Origin: Alphaproteobacteria bacterium
Lineage (GTDB): Bacteria > Pseudomonadota > Alphaproteobacteria > CAAGCB01 > CAG-977
Direction of reading: 5' to 3'
Length of the DNA stretch: 44,212 nucleotides
Assembly (NCBI GenBank): GCA_900768465.1
Contig: CAAGCY010000018.1
Location: 1 to 44,212, forward strand
Part shown: in pieces, positions 15,627-24,453 of the stretch
Position numbering within the stretch: position 1 is the first letter of the stretch
How the letters are laid out: each line of letters opens with the position of its first letter
The notes under the pieces: model-generated
Told to the model about the DNA's origin: nothing
What the model saw: the letters and a program-made list of their open reading frames with translations, nothing else
The model's database searches: none
Position numbers and translations under genes: made by a program

Positions 15627-16357
15627 GGTTCGCCTCCTTTTAAAACGGCAAGGGCTTGAGATACGGTAAACGCGTTTTCGTACAAAGCGCGTCCCGTTAT
15701 CACGCCCGTGATATTGGTCGCATTCAATTTGGCGCAATCGCGAATGTCTTGCAAGCACGAAATTCCGCCCGAAACAATGACGGGGGTTGAAATTTGGCGC
15801 GCCAAAGCCGCGGTGGCGGCAAGGTTTGCGCCGCGCATTACGCCGTCGCGGGAAATGTCGGTGTGGATAATCGCGCATACGCCGCAGTCTTCGAATCGCT
15901 TGGCAAGTTCGACATCGGAAACGGACGACGTTTCAGCCCAGCCTTCGACGGCGACAAAGCCGTCTTTGGCATCGATGCCGACGGCGATTTGATTGGGGAA
16001 ACGGCGACAGGCTTCTTTGACAAAAGCGGGGTTTTTCAGCGCGATTGTTCCCAAAATCACGCGCGTAATGCCGCAATCCAGCCATTTTTCGATGGTTTCG
16101 AACGAACGGATGCCGCCGCCCAGCTCTGTTTTCATGGGGCAAGCCGCCTGAATGGCTTTGACGGCGTCCGTGTTGACGGGCAATCCCGCAAACGCGCCGT
16201 CCAAGTCGACGATGTGCAGCCATTTCGCGCCTTGTCGGGCAAAAGCGGACGCTTGAGCGGCGGGATCGGCGTTAAACACGGTCGCTTGAGCCATATCGCC
16301 CTGTTTCAAACGCACGCATGCGCCGTTTTTCAAATCGATGGCGGGCAGTAATTCCAT
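15623..16357 (-). CDS. hisA: Phosphoribosylformimino-AICAR ribotide isomerase
   Basis: A 244-residue (beta-alpha)8 barrel enzyme that isomerises ProFAR to PRFAR in histidine synthesis. The N-terminal catalytic Asp is in LLPAIDLKNG and the second in IIHTDISRDGV. Two phosphate-binding Gly motifs, ELGGGIRS and VSGGIS, mark the half-barrel repeats. A strong GGGATTT-type site precedes the ATG. It is the first gene of the leftward hisA-hisE-hinT run; hisH and hisF are not next to it. A divergent, unrelated secreted-protein gene lies upstream, so the transcript probably starts in 16358-16438. Confidence 0.95.
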   Translation of the reverse strand: MELLPAIDLKNGACVRLKQGDMAQATVFNADPAAQASAFARQGAKWLHIVDLDGAFAGLPVNTDAVKAIQAACPMKTELGGGIRSFETIEKWLDCGITRVILGTIALKNPAFVKEACRRFPNQIAVGIDAKDGFVAVEGWAETSSVSDVELAKRFEDCGVCAIIHTDISRDGVMRGANLAATAALARQISTPVIVSGGISCLQDIRDCAKLNATNITGVITGRALYENAFTVSQALAVLKGGEP

Positions 16358-16438
16358 AGGAAATCCCTTTCATAAAACTTTTTTTAAGGTTTTTCTGGTT
16401 ATGTAAAATAGACTTTAAATATAAATAACGGGTATCTG

Positions 16439-18517
16439 ATGAAAATGAAACGCTTTTTATGGTCGGTATTGATTTTTTGCGCCGCTCAGATGCCTGTGAA
16501 CGGTTTTGCGGCGACCGCTTCGGGCGATTTGGCGGAACGGCTGTTCACTTTTGATGCAAAGCTTGCTCCGATAAAGCTGGAATACGTCGATTTCAAAATC
16601 GACCGCGCCAGAACGGCGGAAGATTGGGGCAAAGACATCGGCAAATACAACTTCAAACTGTTCGGATGCAAGCGCGCCGATAAATCAGTCGTGTTGAACC
16701 AAGGACGCGCCATGCGCCGCGATATGAAGTTCGGCGATGTTTTTTTTGAAGAAATGAACGAACTGTTCCCCGTCGTCGTTGCCAAAGACAGCCCGTATTA
16801 CCCGTATTCAATCGGCGACGTGCCGCCGGGGTATTTGATTACGGCTGAAATCAAGGATTTGTATATCAACGTGTGCGACCATTACGATTGGCGCACGCGC
16901 GTTTATTCCCAGCTGCGCAGCGGGTCGGCGGAAATCAAAGTGCTGTGGCGCGTGATTACGCCGTATAACCGCAAACTGTACTGGGAAGACGTTACTCACG
17001 GCTATGCCCGTTTGGAAGATCCCATTCGCAACGGCGAAGTGCGTTTGGCGGAAAAAGCGTTTGCGGATGCTTTGGTGCGCTTAATCGGCATGCCGGGATT
17101 TTTGGAAACCATGCGCAACAAGCCCGATGCCGCCATGCTGGCGCGAGCCAAGGCGGAATTTGAAGAACAATCCGCACAGCACATCCGTTCCCGCAATAAA
17201 TTGAAGTCTTCCTATCGCCGAAAACGCACGAAGTTTTATTCGGAACGTCATTTGATTCGCGACTTGGAAATGCTGGAAAAATTGGCGCCCGCCAAAGAAA
17301 CGATGCAGGATGATTTCGATCGCGGAATGGCGAATGTTCACGGTTTGGGTGCCGCGCTGCTGAGCGGTGCGCCGACGCGCGAAGCCGCGGCTCAGCTTGA
17401 ATCGGGCTACGAACGCGAAAAAGAATCGGACGACGAATATGCGAAAACATCCTCGGAAGAAAGAGGATTGGCTGACGAATACGCGGGATTGTCGCCCGAA
17501 GAAAGGGAACTGTACGACAAACTGGCGGCGGGTGCCGGCGGATCGGAACTGACCGACAACGAAAAGGCGCTGTTGGCGCGTCTGCTGCAGGACGGCAAGG
17601 CTCAAGGTCTGTTGGCGCGCTTGCTGAAAGACGGCAGAAATCAAGGTTTTTCGGGGCGGTTGCTCAAAGATGGGGAAATCAACCGTTCTTTGTACGGACG
17701 TGTGCTGAATTCATCGCCGTTGCTGCGGCTGTTTGACGGTTATTTGTTTACCGCCGATTTGGACAGAGAAGCCGTTGACGCGATTTTGGACGGCGATTTG
17801 TCACGCGAAAAAAACAAATACGGCTTTATCGTTTCGCCGATTGACGGATGGATTACGATTAACAATCAAAAGCCGTTCCGCTATCTGTCGCCCGTGCGCA
17901 TTTACCGCATTCGCGCCAGCGTCGTTGCCGTTTCAAACGCCGACGATGTCGGATCGGGACTGGTTATCGCGCCGTCGCTGGTGCTGACAAATTATTCGGT
18001 GACCAAATCGTCGCCGTACGCCAAAATCGAATTTTTGGACGGGCGCATGGTTCAATCTATAGTACTGCGCGTTGACAAAGAAAAAGACGTCGCGTTGCTG
18101 TATATGCCGCCCGCGCAGCTGAACAAATACAACTGGCCGATTCCTTTGCGGCTGGATTTGCCCGATGTCGGCGAAAAATTTTACGCTATCGGCACGCCGA
18201 TGCGCGGCGGATTCGAAGGCGCGATGGAAGACGGCAAAGTCGCGGGATATCGCTATATGGACGCGGGCGTTGACATTTTAACGACGACGAACGTTCAAAG
18301 CGTGACTTTGGGCGGTATTCTGGTTGACGAAAACGGCAACGCCATCGGATTGGCGCACGCGGGCGAAAGCTTGACGGACAGCCGACGCGACGGTTTTATT
18401 CCGATAGGCGACGCTTTTGACGCGCTGAAAGTGCGGATTTTGGATAGGGACGAAGACGAAACGCCGACGCAAAAAGCCCTGCGGCTGAAAAAATCCCGCG
18501 ACAACTACATCAAATAA
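16439..18517 (+). CDS. Secreted protein with inactive trypsin-like domain
   Basis: A 692-residue exported protein with signal peptide MKRFLWSVLIFCAAQMPVNG. The N-terminal half (about 25-240) is an unrecognised globular region. It is followed by a charged helical stretch (about 240-370) and then by three 13-residue tandem repeats around 379-410 (LLARLLQDGKAQG, LLARLLKDGRNQG, FSGRLLKDG). The C-terminal part (about 490-660) has the strand pattern of HtrA-type trypsin domains: GSGLVIAPSLVLTNYSVT, KDVALLYMP, and VTLGGILVDENGNAIGLAHAG. The catalytic His is replaced by Ser (NYSVT for NYHV) and the catalytic Ser by Leu (TLGG for NSGG), while the Asp is kept. So it should not cleave peptides. A binding or structural role is inferred. 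Confidence 0.75.
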   Translation: MKMKRFLWSVLIFCAAQMPVNGFAATASGDLAERLFTFDAKLAPIKLEYVDFKIDRARTAEDWGKDIGKYNFKLFGCKRADKSVVLNQGRAMRRDMKFGDVFFEEMNELFPVVVAKDSPYYPYSIGDVPPGYLITAEIKDLYINVCDHYDWRTRVYSQLRSGSAEIKVLWRVITPYNRKLYWEDVTHGYARLEDPIRNGEVRLAEKAFADALVRLIGMPGFLETMRNKPDAAMLARAKAEFEEQSAQHIRSRNKLKSSYRRKRTKFYSERHLIRDLEMLEKLAPAKETMQDDFDRGMANVHGLGAALLSGAPTREAAAQLESGYEREKESDDEYAKTSSEERGLADEYAGLSPEERELYDKLAAGAGGSELTDNEKALLARLLQDGKAQGLLARLLKDGRNQGFSGRLLKDGEINRSLYGRVLNSSPLLRLFDGYLFTADLDREAVDAILDGDLSREKNKYGFIVSPIDGWITINNQKPFRYLSPVRIYRIRASVVAVSNADDVGSGLVIAPSLVLTNYSVTKSSPYAKIEFLDGRMVQSIVLRVDKEKDVALLYMPPAQLNKYNWPIPLRLDLPDVGEKFYAIGTPMRGGFEGAMEDGKVAGYRYMDAGVDILTTTNVQSVTLGGILVDENGNAIGLAHAGESLTDSRRDGFIPIGDAFDALKVRILDRDEDETPTQKALRLKKSRDNYIK

Positions 18518-18523
18518 GCGGAA

Positions 18524-19075
18524 TTATTGTCCGAAAAACATATTGGACATGTCAATCGTTTGCGTGTTTTTGGGCAATGTAAAGTCGCTGTCTTTCAATT
18601 CTGCGGCGCGAATGTCCGAGATGTCGATTTGCATCTCTTCCGTTTTGGTGTAAACGGGCAGACCGAATTGTTCGGAAATGCACAGCGTCATTCCTTTGTC
18701 GTTGGTCATCATGCGGCAGGCGATGCCGTTTTTGACGGTTTGTTCGCCCAGTGTGAAAGTGGCGTCTTCTATCGGCAAAGCGGCATAGTTCTGAACGCTG
18801 TTGTCTTTGACCGCCATGCCTAAAACGGAAACGGTGACTTGTTTCCCGTCGAATAAAACGGTGGCGGGCATGGACGAATTTTGGCTGACCATTTTCCATT
18901 TTGTGTCTTTTTGCGACGCTTTGTAAGAAATCGAACCGTCTTTGTTGGCGACCGTCATGGTATAGACGACGCCTTGTTTCGGGCGGTTGGCTTCTGCGGC
19001 TGTCATAAACTCGGTTGCCGTTTGGGCAAAGGCTTCGGTTGAAAACAGCAAAGCAATCAAAACAGCGTATTTCAT
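18524..19075 (-). CDS. Periplasmic protein, LolA-like fold possible
   Basis: A 183-residue protein with signal peptide MKYAVLIALLFSTEAFA. The mature part is mostly beta strands with regular alternation (VVYTMTVANKDGSISYKAS, KWKMVSQNSSMPATVLFDG), reminiscent of the half-barrel of LolA/LppX-type lipoprotein carriers or DUF4412 proteins. Two Cys in GIACRMM and MTLCISEQ could form a disulfide. Assignment to a family is uncertain. It starts 15 bases after the response-regulator gene and in the same direction, with AAGGA before the ATG, so it is probably in one operon with that regulator. The gene converges with the protease-like gene. Confidence 0.55.
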   Translation of the reverse strand: MKYAVLIALLFSTEAFAQTATEFMTAAEANRPKQGVVYTMTVANKDGSISYKASQKDTKWKMVSQNSSMPATVLFDGKQVTVSVLGMAVKDNSVQNYAALPIEDATFTLGEQTVKNGIACRMMTNDKGMTLCISEQFGLPVYTKTEEMQIDISDIRAAELKDSDFTLPKNTQTIDMSNMFFGQ

Positions 19076-19090
19076 AGAAGATTTTCCTTT

Positions 19091-19720
19091 TCAATAAACC
19101 AGTTTATAGCCGTCGGTTCCGCCGGCGGTGAACGTCAATCCCGTGTTGTCCAGCTTTTGACGCAATCGGTAAATATGCGTTTCAAGCGTATGCGTCGATA
19201 TGCCTTCTCCGTATCCCCAGATGTCGCGCAACAAGGTGTCGCGGTCGACGGGGGCGTCTTTGCGGCGCAGATAGTCCAGCAAAGCGGCTTCCTTTTCCGT
19301 CAGGCGGATTTCCTGATTGTCGAAAGTCAAAACACGTCCCGCCGAACTGAATTTCCACAAACCGATTGTAACGGCGGAATCGTCGCTTTGTTCAAACCGC
19401 GCGGCGGCGGCGATTATCGCCGTCAGCAAAACGGGCAGGCGGAACGGTTTTTGATAAACCAGCGCTTCGGGGGCTTCCACGGGACGGGACAGCAGATAAA
19501 ACAGCGGGACGTTTGTCTTGCGCTGCGCCAAATATTCGCGCTGTTCCGCCGTCGGTTCGTCGAAAATCAAAGTGGAAAATTTTTCCCGTTTCATTGTGTC
19601 AACCGCGGCTTCGAACGTGTCCGTTTCGACAACTTCGTCCGCGACGCTCAGGGCGCGCATTTCGCCCGCCAAAGCTTGCCGCGGCAAAACGGTTGCGGAA
19701 TATAACAAGATATGTCGCAT
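19091..19720 (-). CDS. OmpR-type response regulator with atypical receiver
   Basis: A 209-residue regulator. The C-terminal winged helix (about 115-209) is a clear OmpR/PhoB type: IRLTEKEAALLDYLRR, WGYGEGISTHTLETHIYRLRQKL, then a GYKLVY hairpin. The N-terminal receiver is degenerate. The acidic pair that binds Mg2+ is replaced (ILLYSATV), although a possible phospho-acceptor Asp (LIFDEPT) and the Lys-Pro-Phe (YQKPF) remain. So it may work without phosphorylation. The frame is open to 19930, but AAGGAG before the ATG at 19720 fixes the start. No histidine kinase is near. It shares the 19721-19828 divergent promoter region with a gene of unknown role. Confidence 0.8.
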   Translation of the reverse strand: MRHILLYSATVLPRQALAGEMRALSVADEVVETDTFEAAVDTMKREKFSTLIFDEPTAEQREYLAQRKTNVPLFYLLSRPVEAPEALVYQKPFRLPVLLTAIIAAAARFEQSDDSAVTIGLWKFSSAGRVLTFDNQEIRLTEKEAALLDYLRRKDAPVDRDTLLRDIWGYGEGISTHTLETHIYRLRQKLDNTGLTFTAGGTDGYKLVY

Positions 19721-19762
19721 TGTCGGCTCCTTTTTTATCAGTTTATCCGTGCGTCGGCGGTT

Positions 19763-19795
19763 TTTCAAACAAATTAAGTTGGCATATAAATTGCA
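19763..19795 (+). promoter_or_regulatory. Promoter region: sigma-54-like element overlapping a possible sigma-70 promoter
   Basis: TTGGCA (19779-19784) and TTGCA (19791-19795) match the sigma-54 -24/-12 elements with exact GG-N10-GC spacing. In the same bases, TTTCAA (19763-19768) and TATAAA (19785-19790), 16 apart, could be a sigma-70 promoter. Either would start transcription about 20-35 bases before the gene at 19829. Confidence 0.45.
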
Positions 19796-19828
19796 TATTG
19801 AAAAGCAGGAAAAACAAGGAGGATTGCC

Positions 19829-20497
19829 ATGGATAACGTGCGTTTTACGGTTGACACGACGGTGTGGCTGGACGGGGTAACTTTTGCCGCGCCCGTTGCG
19901 GAACAAAAGCGGGAACAGCCGTCGTTTCAAGAAACATTGGCAAAAACGGAACAGCCCGCCGCCGTTGCTTCGCCCGCGGTTGTCGAATTGCCCGCCGCTT
20001 TAAGCGAAGTCGAGGATTTAACGCCGTTTGTCGTCGGCAAAGATGCCAAAACATCCGCCCCCGGAACGCGGCTGGACGACGAATTGAAACGGACGACGTT
20101 TCAAACCGTGCCGCTGAAACGGTCGCCTTACAATATGTCCGAAGCCCGCGCCAAACGCCGCGAGGAGGCTTTGGCGCAAAAGGAATTGAAAGGCGTCAAG
20201 GACGAAAAGATTTTTCCGATGAATGCGGCGGCGCGGTTTCGCGGCAACAATTCGGGCGTTGCCGCGCAATCCCTTTTGCAAAAACCCGTCAGCCTGTCAC
20301 CCGCCGACATCAATGCGATAAAAGCGCAGGCGGGAACGACCGAAGGCTATCCCCGCGATTCTTTGCCGAGCGCGAGCAACGAACAAACGTCTGCCGCCGC
20401 CGCTTGGTTTCCCGAAGCGATGACCCGTCAGCTGGACGCTTACGAAGCGATGAAAAAAGTCCAAGCCGCGCAACGGCAGACGGATATCAAGATTTAG
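19829..20497 (+). CDS. Unknown protein, probably disordered and cytoplasmic
   Basis: A 222-residue protein I do not recognise. It lacks a signal peptide and membrane segments. The first half is rich in Ala, Pro, Glu and Val with low sequence complexity (PAAVASPAVVELPAALSEVE). A basic helix follows (SEARAKRREEALAQKELKGVKDEK). A final helix precedes the end (RQLDAYEAMKKVQAAQRQ). This composition suggests a disordered scaffold or secretion-related protein, which is inference. The ribosome site AAGGAGG is strong. It is divergent from the response regulator and its end overlaps the convergent transporter gene by 11 bases. Confidence 0.65.
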   Translation: MDNVRFTVDTTVWLDGVTFAAPVAEQKREQPSFQETLAKTEQPAAVASPAVVELPAALSEVEDLTPFVVGKDAKTSAPGTRLDDELKRTTFQTVPLKRSPYNMSEARAKRREEALAQKELKGVKDEKIFPMNAAARFRGNNSGVAAQSLLQKPVSLSPADINAIKAQAGTTEGYPRDSLPSASNEQTSAAAAWFPEAMTRQLDAYEAMKKVQAAQRQTDIKI

Positions 20498-21830
20498 GCG
20501 CGAAACACGCGTTTTGTTCGATTTCGGCGGCTTCGGCGGCATCTTTTCTATCCTGCGGATTGTCGCTTTTTGCCGTGATTTCGATTTCGGTCAGATAGCT
20601 GCGGCGGATGCGGAACGTGAAAAACAGCCACACGCCGGCGAATACAATCCCTGCATACGGCAAAACCCTCAACGTCGATTCTGCGTTAAATCGGGAAACA
20701 GCCATAATGGTCAGCGAACCGACGACTCCACCCAAGGGATTGATGACGCCTTCCAGCAAAGTGCGGATTTTCCCGCGCACATCGGCGGCGAAGACATTGA
20801 ATGATACGGATACGGAGTTGGCTTGAACCGACATGCCGATAAGCGTTTGCATAAACATCATGGCGACAATGGGCGGCAATCCCGGCGTGAAAATCAATAA
20901 AACGAATCCTGCCGCTTGGGAGGCGGGCAAAAACAAAAAACCGTTTCTGACGCCGATTTTTTTCAAAAGCTTCGTTCCCCAAAACAGCTGAACGAACAAT
21001 GCCGAAAAATTGACCGCGCCCGTGTATCCGCCGTAAAACGACGCCATTTCTTCGCTGGTGGTGTAGGTTTGCTTCAGTGTTCCCGCATAACAGAAATCGA
21101 CAATCGTGCAGACCAACCAGAACGACATAAAGACCATGCTTAAATCACGGGCAAAAGCCGATTTTTTGTAGTGGCGGAAGCCTTCTTTGAAATTTTCCAG
21201 CAATTCTTTTTTGTTGACGCGTTCCGTTGCTTTGTCGTTCAGCCGCCGGACGGATTTGTTCAAAACAAACGTCGCAATGACGGCAAGGGCAATGCATCCC
21301 CCCCACGACCAAATCAAAGCTTCCGTCGGGAAATGTTTGGGAATGAAATGCGCGGCGCCGCCGCCCGTCATATTGCCGATAATCGGCGCCGTCGCCAAAA
21401 TCGGATAGACAGTCGCGCCGCTTTTGGGAGTGAACGTTTTGTTTATCAAATTCCATGTTTGAATGATATACACGGACGGCACGGCGATAATCAGCACCGC
21501 CAGAAAAATCAGCAGCCCTTTGAATACGTCCGCGTCAAAAGACTCTTCAGCCGCCAGCAGGAACAAGTCCGCGCCCAAAACCGCGATGAACGATACAAAC
21601 GAAAACTGAACCAGTTTTTCACTGCTCAGCACGTCGGCGAAAAACATCAGTCCCATATTCAGCGCGAAGCCGCCCAAAGCCGAATACAAAAAGAAATCCG
21701 TCAGCGCGTTCGCCCCGATTTTTTCAATCAAAACGGAATAAACGCCCGCCCATCCCGCGCTGTGTCCGAAATTGATTAGAAACAGCACGGTCCAGAACAG
21801 CGCAACGGAAAAGAGCATTTTTTTTGTCAT
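20487..21830 (-). CDS. MFS-type transporter resembling ATP/ADP translocases (NTT-like)
   Basis: A 447-residue membrane protein with about 12 hydrophobic segments and the central charged loop between helices 6 and 7 (KATERVNKKELLENFKEGF) typical of MFS folds. The segment DVRGKIRTLLEGVINPLGG (about residues 372-390) resembles the helix 10 region of nucleotide transporter-like (TLC/NTT) proteins. True ATP/ADP exchange is known only in intracellular bacteria and plastids; relatives in free-living bacteria have unknown substrates. The start overlaps the amylase stop (TAATG), so translation is coupled. This suggests a sugar or glucan breakdown product as cargo, which is inference. The C-terminal 30 residues are acidic and Ala-rich. 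Confidence 0.6.
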   Translation of the reverse strand: MTKKMLFSVALFWTVLFLINFGHSAGWAGVYSVLIEKIGANALTDFFLYSALGGFALNMGLMFFADVLSSEKLVQFSFVSFIAVLGADLFLLAAEESFDADVFKGLLIFLAVLIIAVPSVYIIQTWNLINKTFTPKSGATVYPILATAPIIGNMTGGGAAHFIPKHFPTEALIWSWGGCIALAVIATFVLNKSVRRLNDKATERVNKKELLENFKEGFRHYKKSAFARDLSMVFMSFWLVCTIVDFCYAGTLKQTYTTSEEMASFYGGYTGAVNFSALFVQLFWGTKLLKKIGVRNGFLFLPASQAAGFVLLIFTPGLPPIVAMMFMQTLIGMSVQANSVSVSFNVFAADVRGKIRTLLEGVINPLGGVVGSLTIMAVSRFNAESTLRVLPYAGIVFAGVWLFFTFRIRRSYLTEIEITAKSDNPQDRKDAAEAAEIEQNACFAPKS

Positions 21831-24385
21831 TATTTGACGTCCAGCCAGTCTTCGATAACGGCGGGCTTGTAAGCTTTATCGGGAAAAGCCGTCAATCGTT
21901 CGACAATCGGAACGGGTTTTCCCACAGGCGGCGTATCGCCCCAATTTCCGCCCGCGCTCCAAACAAAAGGCGCAACTTTGATATTGTCGCCGTCGTAAAT
22001 GCGGCGCGACACGACCGCGTAAAACGCGTTGTTCGTTTCGTAGACGAAAGCTTGGTTCGACGCGGAAATTCCCATGGGGCGCATGGCATTGACGCCGATT
22101 TGGAAACGTCCCGTTTTGATGTGGCGTTCAAACAAGGCATAAGCGTTGAACGTCCCGCGCGAAGTGATTTCGGGCAGGCGCCAGAACGACAGCTTTTGCG
22201 TCGTCTTTCGGGCGGGTTCGTTGTTCAGAAGCAAAATGAAGTCCAGTCCGTTGTTTTCCTGCAAAGCGTACCCTGCTTTGTCGATTTTGAAATACAGGAA
22301 ATTATCGTCTTTTCCCGTCCACAGCGCGCGCAAACTGTCGTTTTTCGGGTTTTCGGCGATTTTGGTCAGCTTGTCTGCGAACATGTCTTCGCTGCTGGCA
22401 AAGGTGTATTCAAAATGAACGGGTTTGGATTGATTGAACACCAAAACAGGATTGTAATTGACAACGGGAATCAGAACATCGCCTTTGTCCATATCGACAC
22501 GCTGAGAAAACATCGGGACGGCATTGTCCTCTATCTGTTCAAGCAGCGTAAACGACACAACACCCTGTCCTTGTTTCAAGCGCAGGAAATGTTCCGCGGT
22601 GGCGTCTTCCAATCTGTAAGCGGTGTTCGGCTTGCTGAGAACCGTTGATCCCAAAGCAACGCTTTCGGACGGCAAGGCTGACGGATCCAGCGGGGTCAGC
22701 TGGGTCGTATCGGCGTTTAAAACTTCGAAAACGTAAGTATGATACGGCTTTAACTCTTTGGCGGACAAGCTTTCGCCAGCATGGGTCAAATTCAGTTTTT
22801 CGCCGAAGATTTGGCGTATTTTTGTCGCGCTTGTCATAATCGGCAAAGCCGCTTCGAACGCGGCGGGACGGTTGTCCAAATTCATCACGACAAGAGCTGC
22901 CGAATCGCCGTTGACGTTTAAATACGCATAGACTTTGTCATTATTGGTCGGCAGGCTGTTTCGCGTGCCTTTGAAAAAGTATTGCGGGTAGTCTTTTTTC
23001 AGCTTGAACAAAGCACGGTAATGGTTCAACAGGGAATCTTTCGATTTTTCCTGACGCGCGACGTTCTGGGAAAGATAATCGTCCGTAATCGGAATGACGG
23101 GATAATCCGATTGCGTAAAGCCGCCGTTTTTGGAATCATCCCACGCCATTGAAGCCAATGTGGCGTGAAACCATTTGTCTTTGAACGGTTCAAACGGGGT
23201 AAAGCCCTTGATGCCGATTTCGTCGCCTGCAAAAATTTTGACGTGCGCCGGCGTTAAAATCAAAGCAGAGCCGACCAGTTTCAGCTGTTCGTCCGTCGGA
23301 TGGGACAAGCGGGTTGCGATTCTGGCGCCGTCGTGGTCGGAATGGTAGACCAGACGGTCTTTCAGTTTGGTGGTTTTGAAAACTTCTTTGTTATCGAAAA
23401 ACGAATGCAGATACGGCGCAGAATACAGCAAATCCAAATCCGTTTCACGGTACGGATACACGTCGTTGATAAACGTCGAATCAAACATCAAATCAAACAT
23501 GGCGCGATCGGGGGCGACATATTCGATATTGTTCGGGATGGGAATGGTTTCGGCGATAAGCACTTTGTCCGTTCCGTATTTATCGGTGATATGTCGGCGC
23601 AGCTGACGCCAAAATTCAAAGTTTTCGGGCTGATGAAACTGTTTGCTTTGTCCCGGGCCGTTGATAAACAAATGCTTGGTCGCGTCGATGCGGAACCCGT
23701 CGACCCCCAAATCCAGCCAAAAATCAATCACGGACAGGATGTAATCGCGCACTTCCGGATTATGGTAGTCCAGATACGGCGAATCCCCCCACAGCGAATA
23801 GTAATACCCGCCATGCGGCAGCGGCTTCCACGCTTTGGATTCGAACTGTTCGCTGTAATCGTTAAAGTTCATCCACAATCCTTCGGGGACGGAGTCCGCG
23901 CGGATAATCCAGTTTTTATAACGGCTGTTCGGGTTGTGCAGAATGTCTTGGAAAAAAGGATGCTGAACGGAAATGACCGTCGTAATAAAGTCCAAAACAA
24001 CGTGAATTCCGCGTTTGTGCGCTTCTTTGATTAAAGTCTTGAAGTCGTCCAGCGTGCCGTAGTCGGGATGAATGTTTTTGAAATCCGTGATTTCATAGCC
24101 GTAATGACTGCGCGGCATATCGGGGTTGTTCAGCGCGGGCGTAATCGGCAGCATGTGCAGCGTGTTGACGTTCAGGGATTGGATATAGTCCAGCTTTTTA
24201 ATCAATCCCCGCAAATCGCCTTTGCCGTCGTTGTCGGCATCGTAAAAGCTTTTGACCAGCATATGGTACATGGAAACAGTTTCGTACCACGGATATTTTG
24301 GTTTGAGCGGGCGGGTCAGGACAAAACCTCCCACGGCAAAAAAAGCCAAAAGAACGGCACCAACGATTTTTTGTTTCAAAGACAT
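21830..24385 (-). CDS. Exported GH13 alpha-amylase family enzyme with C-terminal accessory domain
   Basis: An 851-residue protein with an N-terminal signal or anchor helix (residues 5-24). The GH13 barrel (about 33-480) keeps the three catalytic carboxylates: Asp234 in GVDGFRIDATKHLF, Glu279 in VLIAETIPIP and Asp352 in YHSDHDGAR. Region I, usually DxxxNH, reads LDFITTVIS here, so the conserved Asn-His pair is Thr-Val, and the Asn of region IV is Asp. A barrel-associated beta domain follows to about 590. The last 230 residues look like a DOMON/glucodextranase-type carbohydrate-binding module (for example DDNFLYFKIDKAGYAL). The best start is the ATG at 24385 behind GGAAAG; an upstream TTG is less likely. 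Probably acts on alpha-glucan outside the cytoplasm. Confidence 0.85.
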   Translation of the reverse strand: MSLKQKIVGAVLLAFFAVGGFVLTRPLKPKYPWYETVSMYHMLVKSFYDADNDGKGDLRGLIKKLDYIQSLNVNTLHMLPITPALNNPDMPRSHYGYEITDFKNIHPDYGTLDDFKTLIKEAHKRGIHVVLDFITTVISVQHPFFQDILHNPNSRYKNWIIRADSVPEGLWMNFNDYSEQFESKAWKPLPHGGYYYSLWGDSPYLDYHNPEVRDYILSVIDFWLDLGVDGFRIDATKHLFINGPGQSKQFHQPENFEFWRQLRRHITDKYGTDKVLIAETIPIPNNIEYVAPDRAMFDLMFDSTFINDVYPYRETDLDLLYSAPYLHSFFDNKEVFKTTKLKDRLVYHSDHDGARIATRLSHPTDEQLKLVGSALILTPAHVKIFAGDEIGIKGFTPFEPFKDKWFHATLASMAWDDSKNGGFTQSDYPVIPITDDYLSQNVARQEKSKDSLLNHYRALFKLKKDYPQYFFKGTRNSLPTNNDKVYAYLNVNGDSAALVVMNLDNRPAAFEAALPIMTSATKIRQIFGEKLNLTHAGESLSAKELKPYHTYVFEVLNADTTQLTPLDPSALPSESVALGSTVLSKPNTAYRLEDATAEHFLRLKQGQGVVSFTLLEQIEDNAVPMFSQRVDMDKGDVLIPVVNYNPVLVFNQSKPVHFEYTFASSEDMFADKLTKIAENPKNDSLRALWTGKDDNFLYFKIDKAGYALQENNGLDFILLLNNEPARKTTQKLSFWRLPEITSRGTFNAYALFERHIKTGRFQIGVNAMRPMGISASNQAFVYETNNAFYAVVSRRIYDGDNIKVAPFVWSAGGNWGDTPPVGKPVPIVERLTAFPDKAYKPAVIEDWLDVK

Positions 24386-24394
24386 CTTTCCGAC

Positions 24395-24423
24395 CTTATA
24401 CAATCAAAACGGTTTATCAAGAA
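24395..24423 (-). promoter_or_regulatory. Candidate promoter of the amylase-transporter operon
   Basis: On the minus strand TTCTTG (24423-24418) and TATAAG (24400-24395) are separated by 17 bases. The spacer contains AAACCGTTTT, which resembles the core of LacI/GalR-type operators; that link is weak. Confidence 0.4.
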
Positions 24424-24453
24424 TAAACAATCGGTCGGAGAACTGCAAACGTT

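Noticed and set aside
15862..15870. TGTGGATAA, an inverse DnaA box
   Set aside because: Single, and inside the hisA coding sequence; no cluster or AT-rich region around it.
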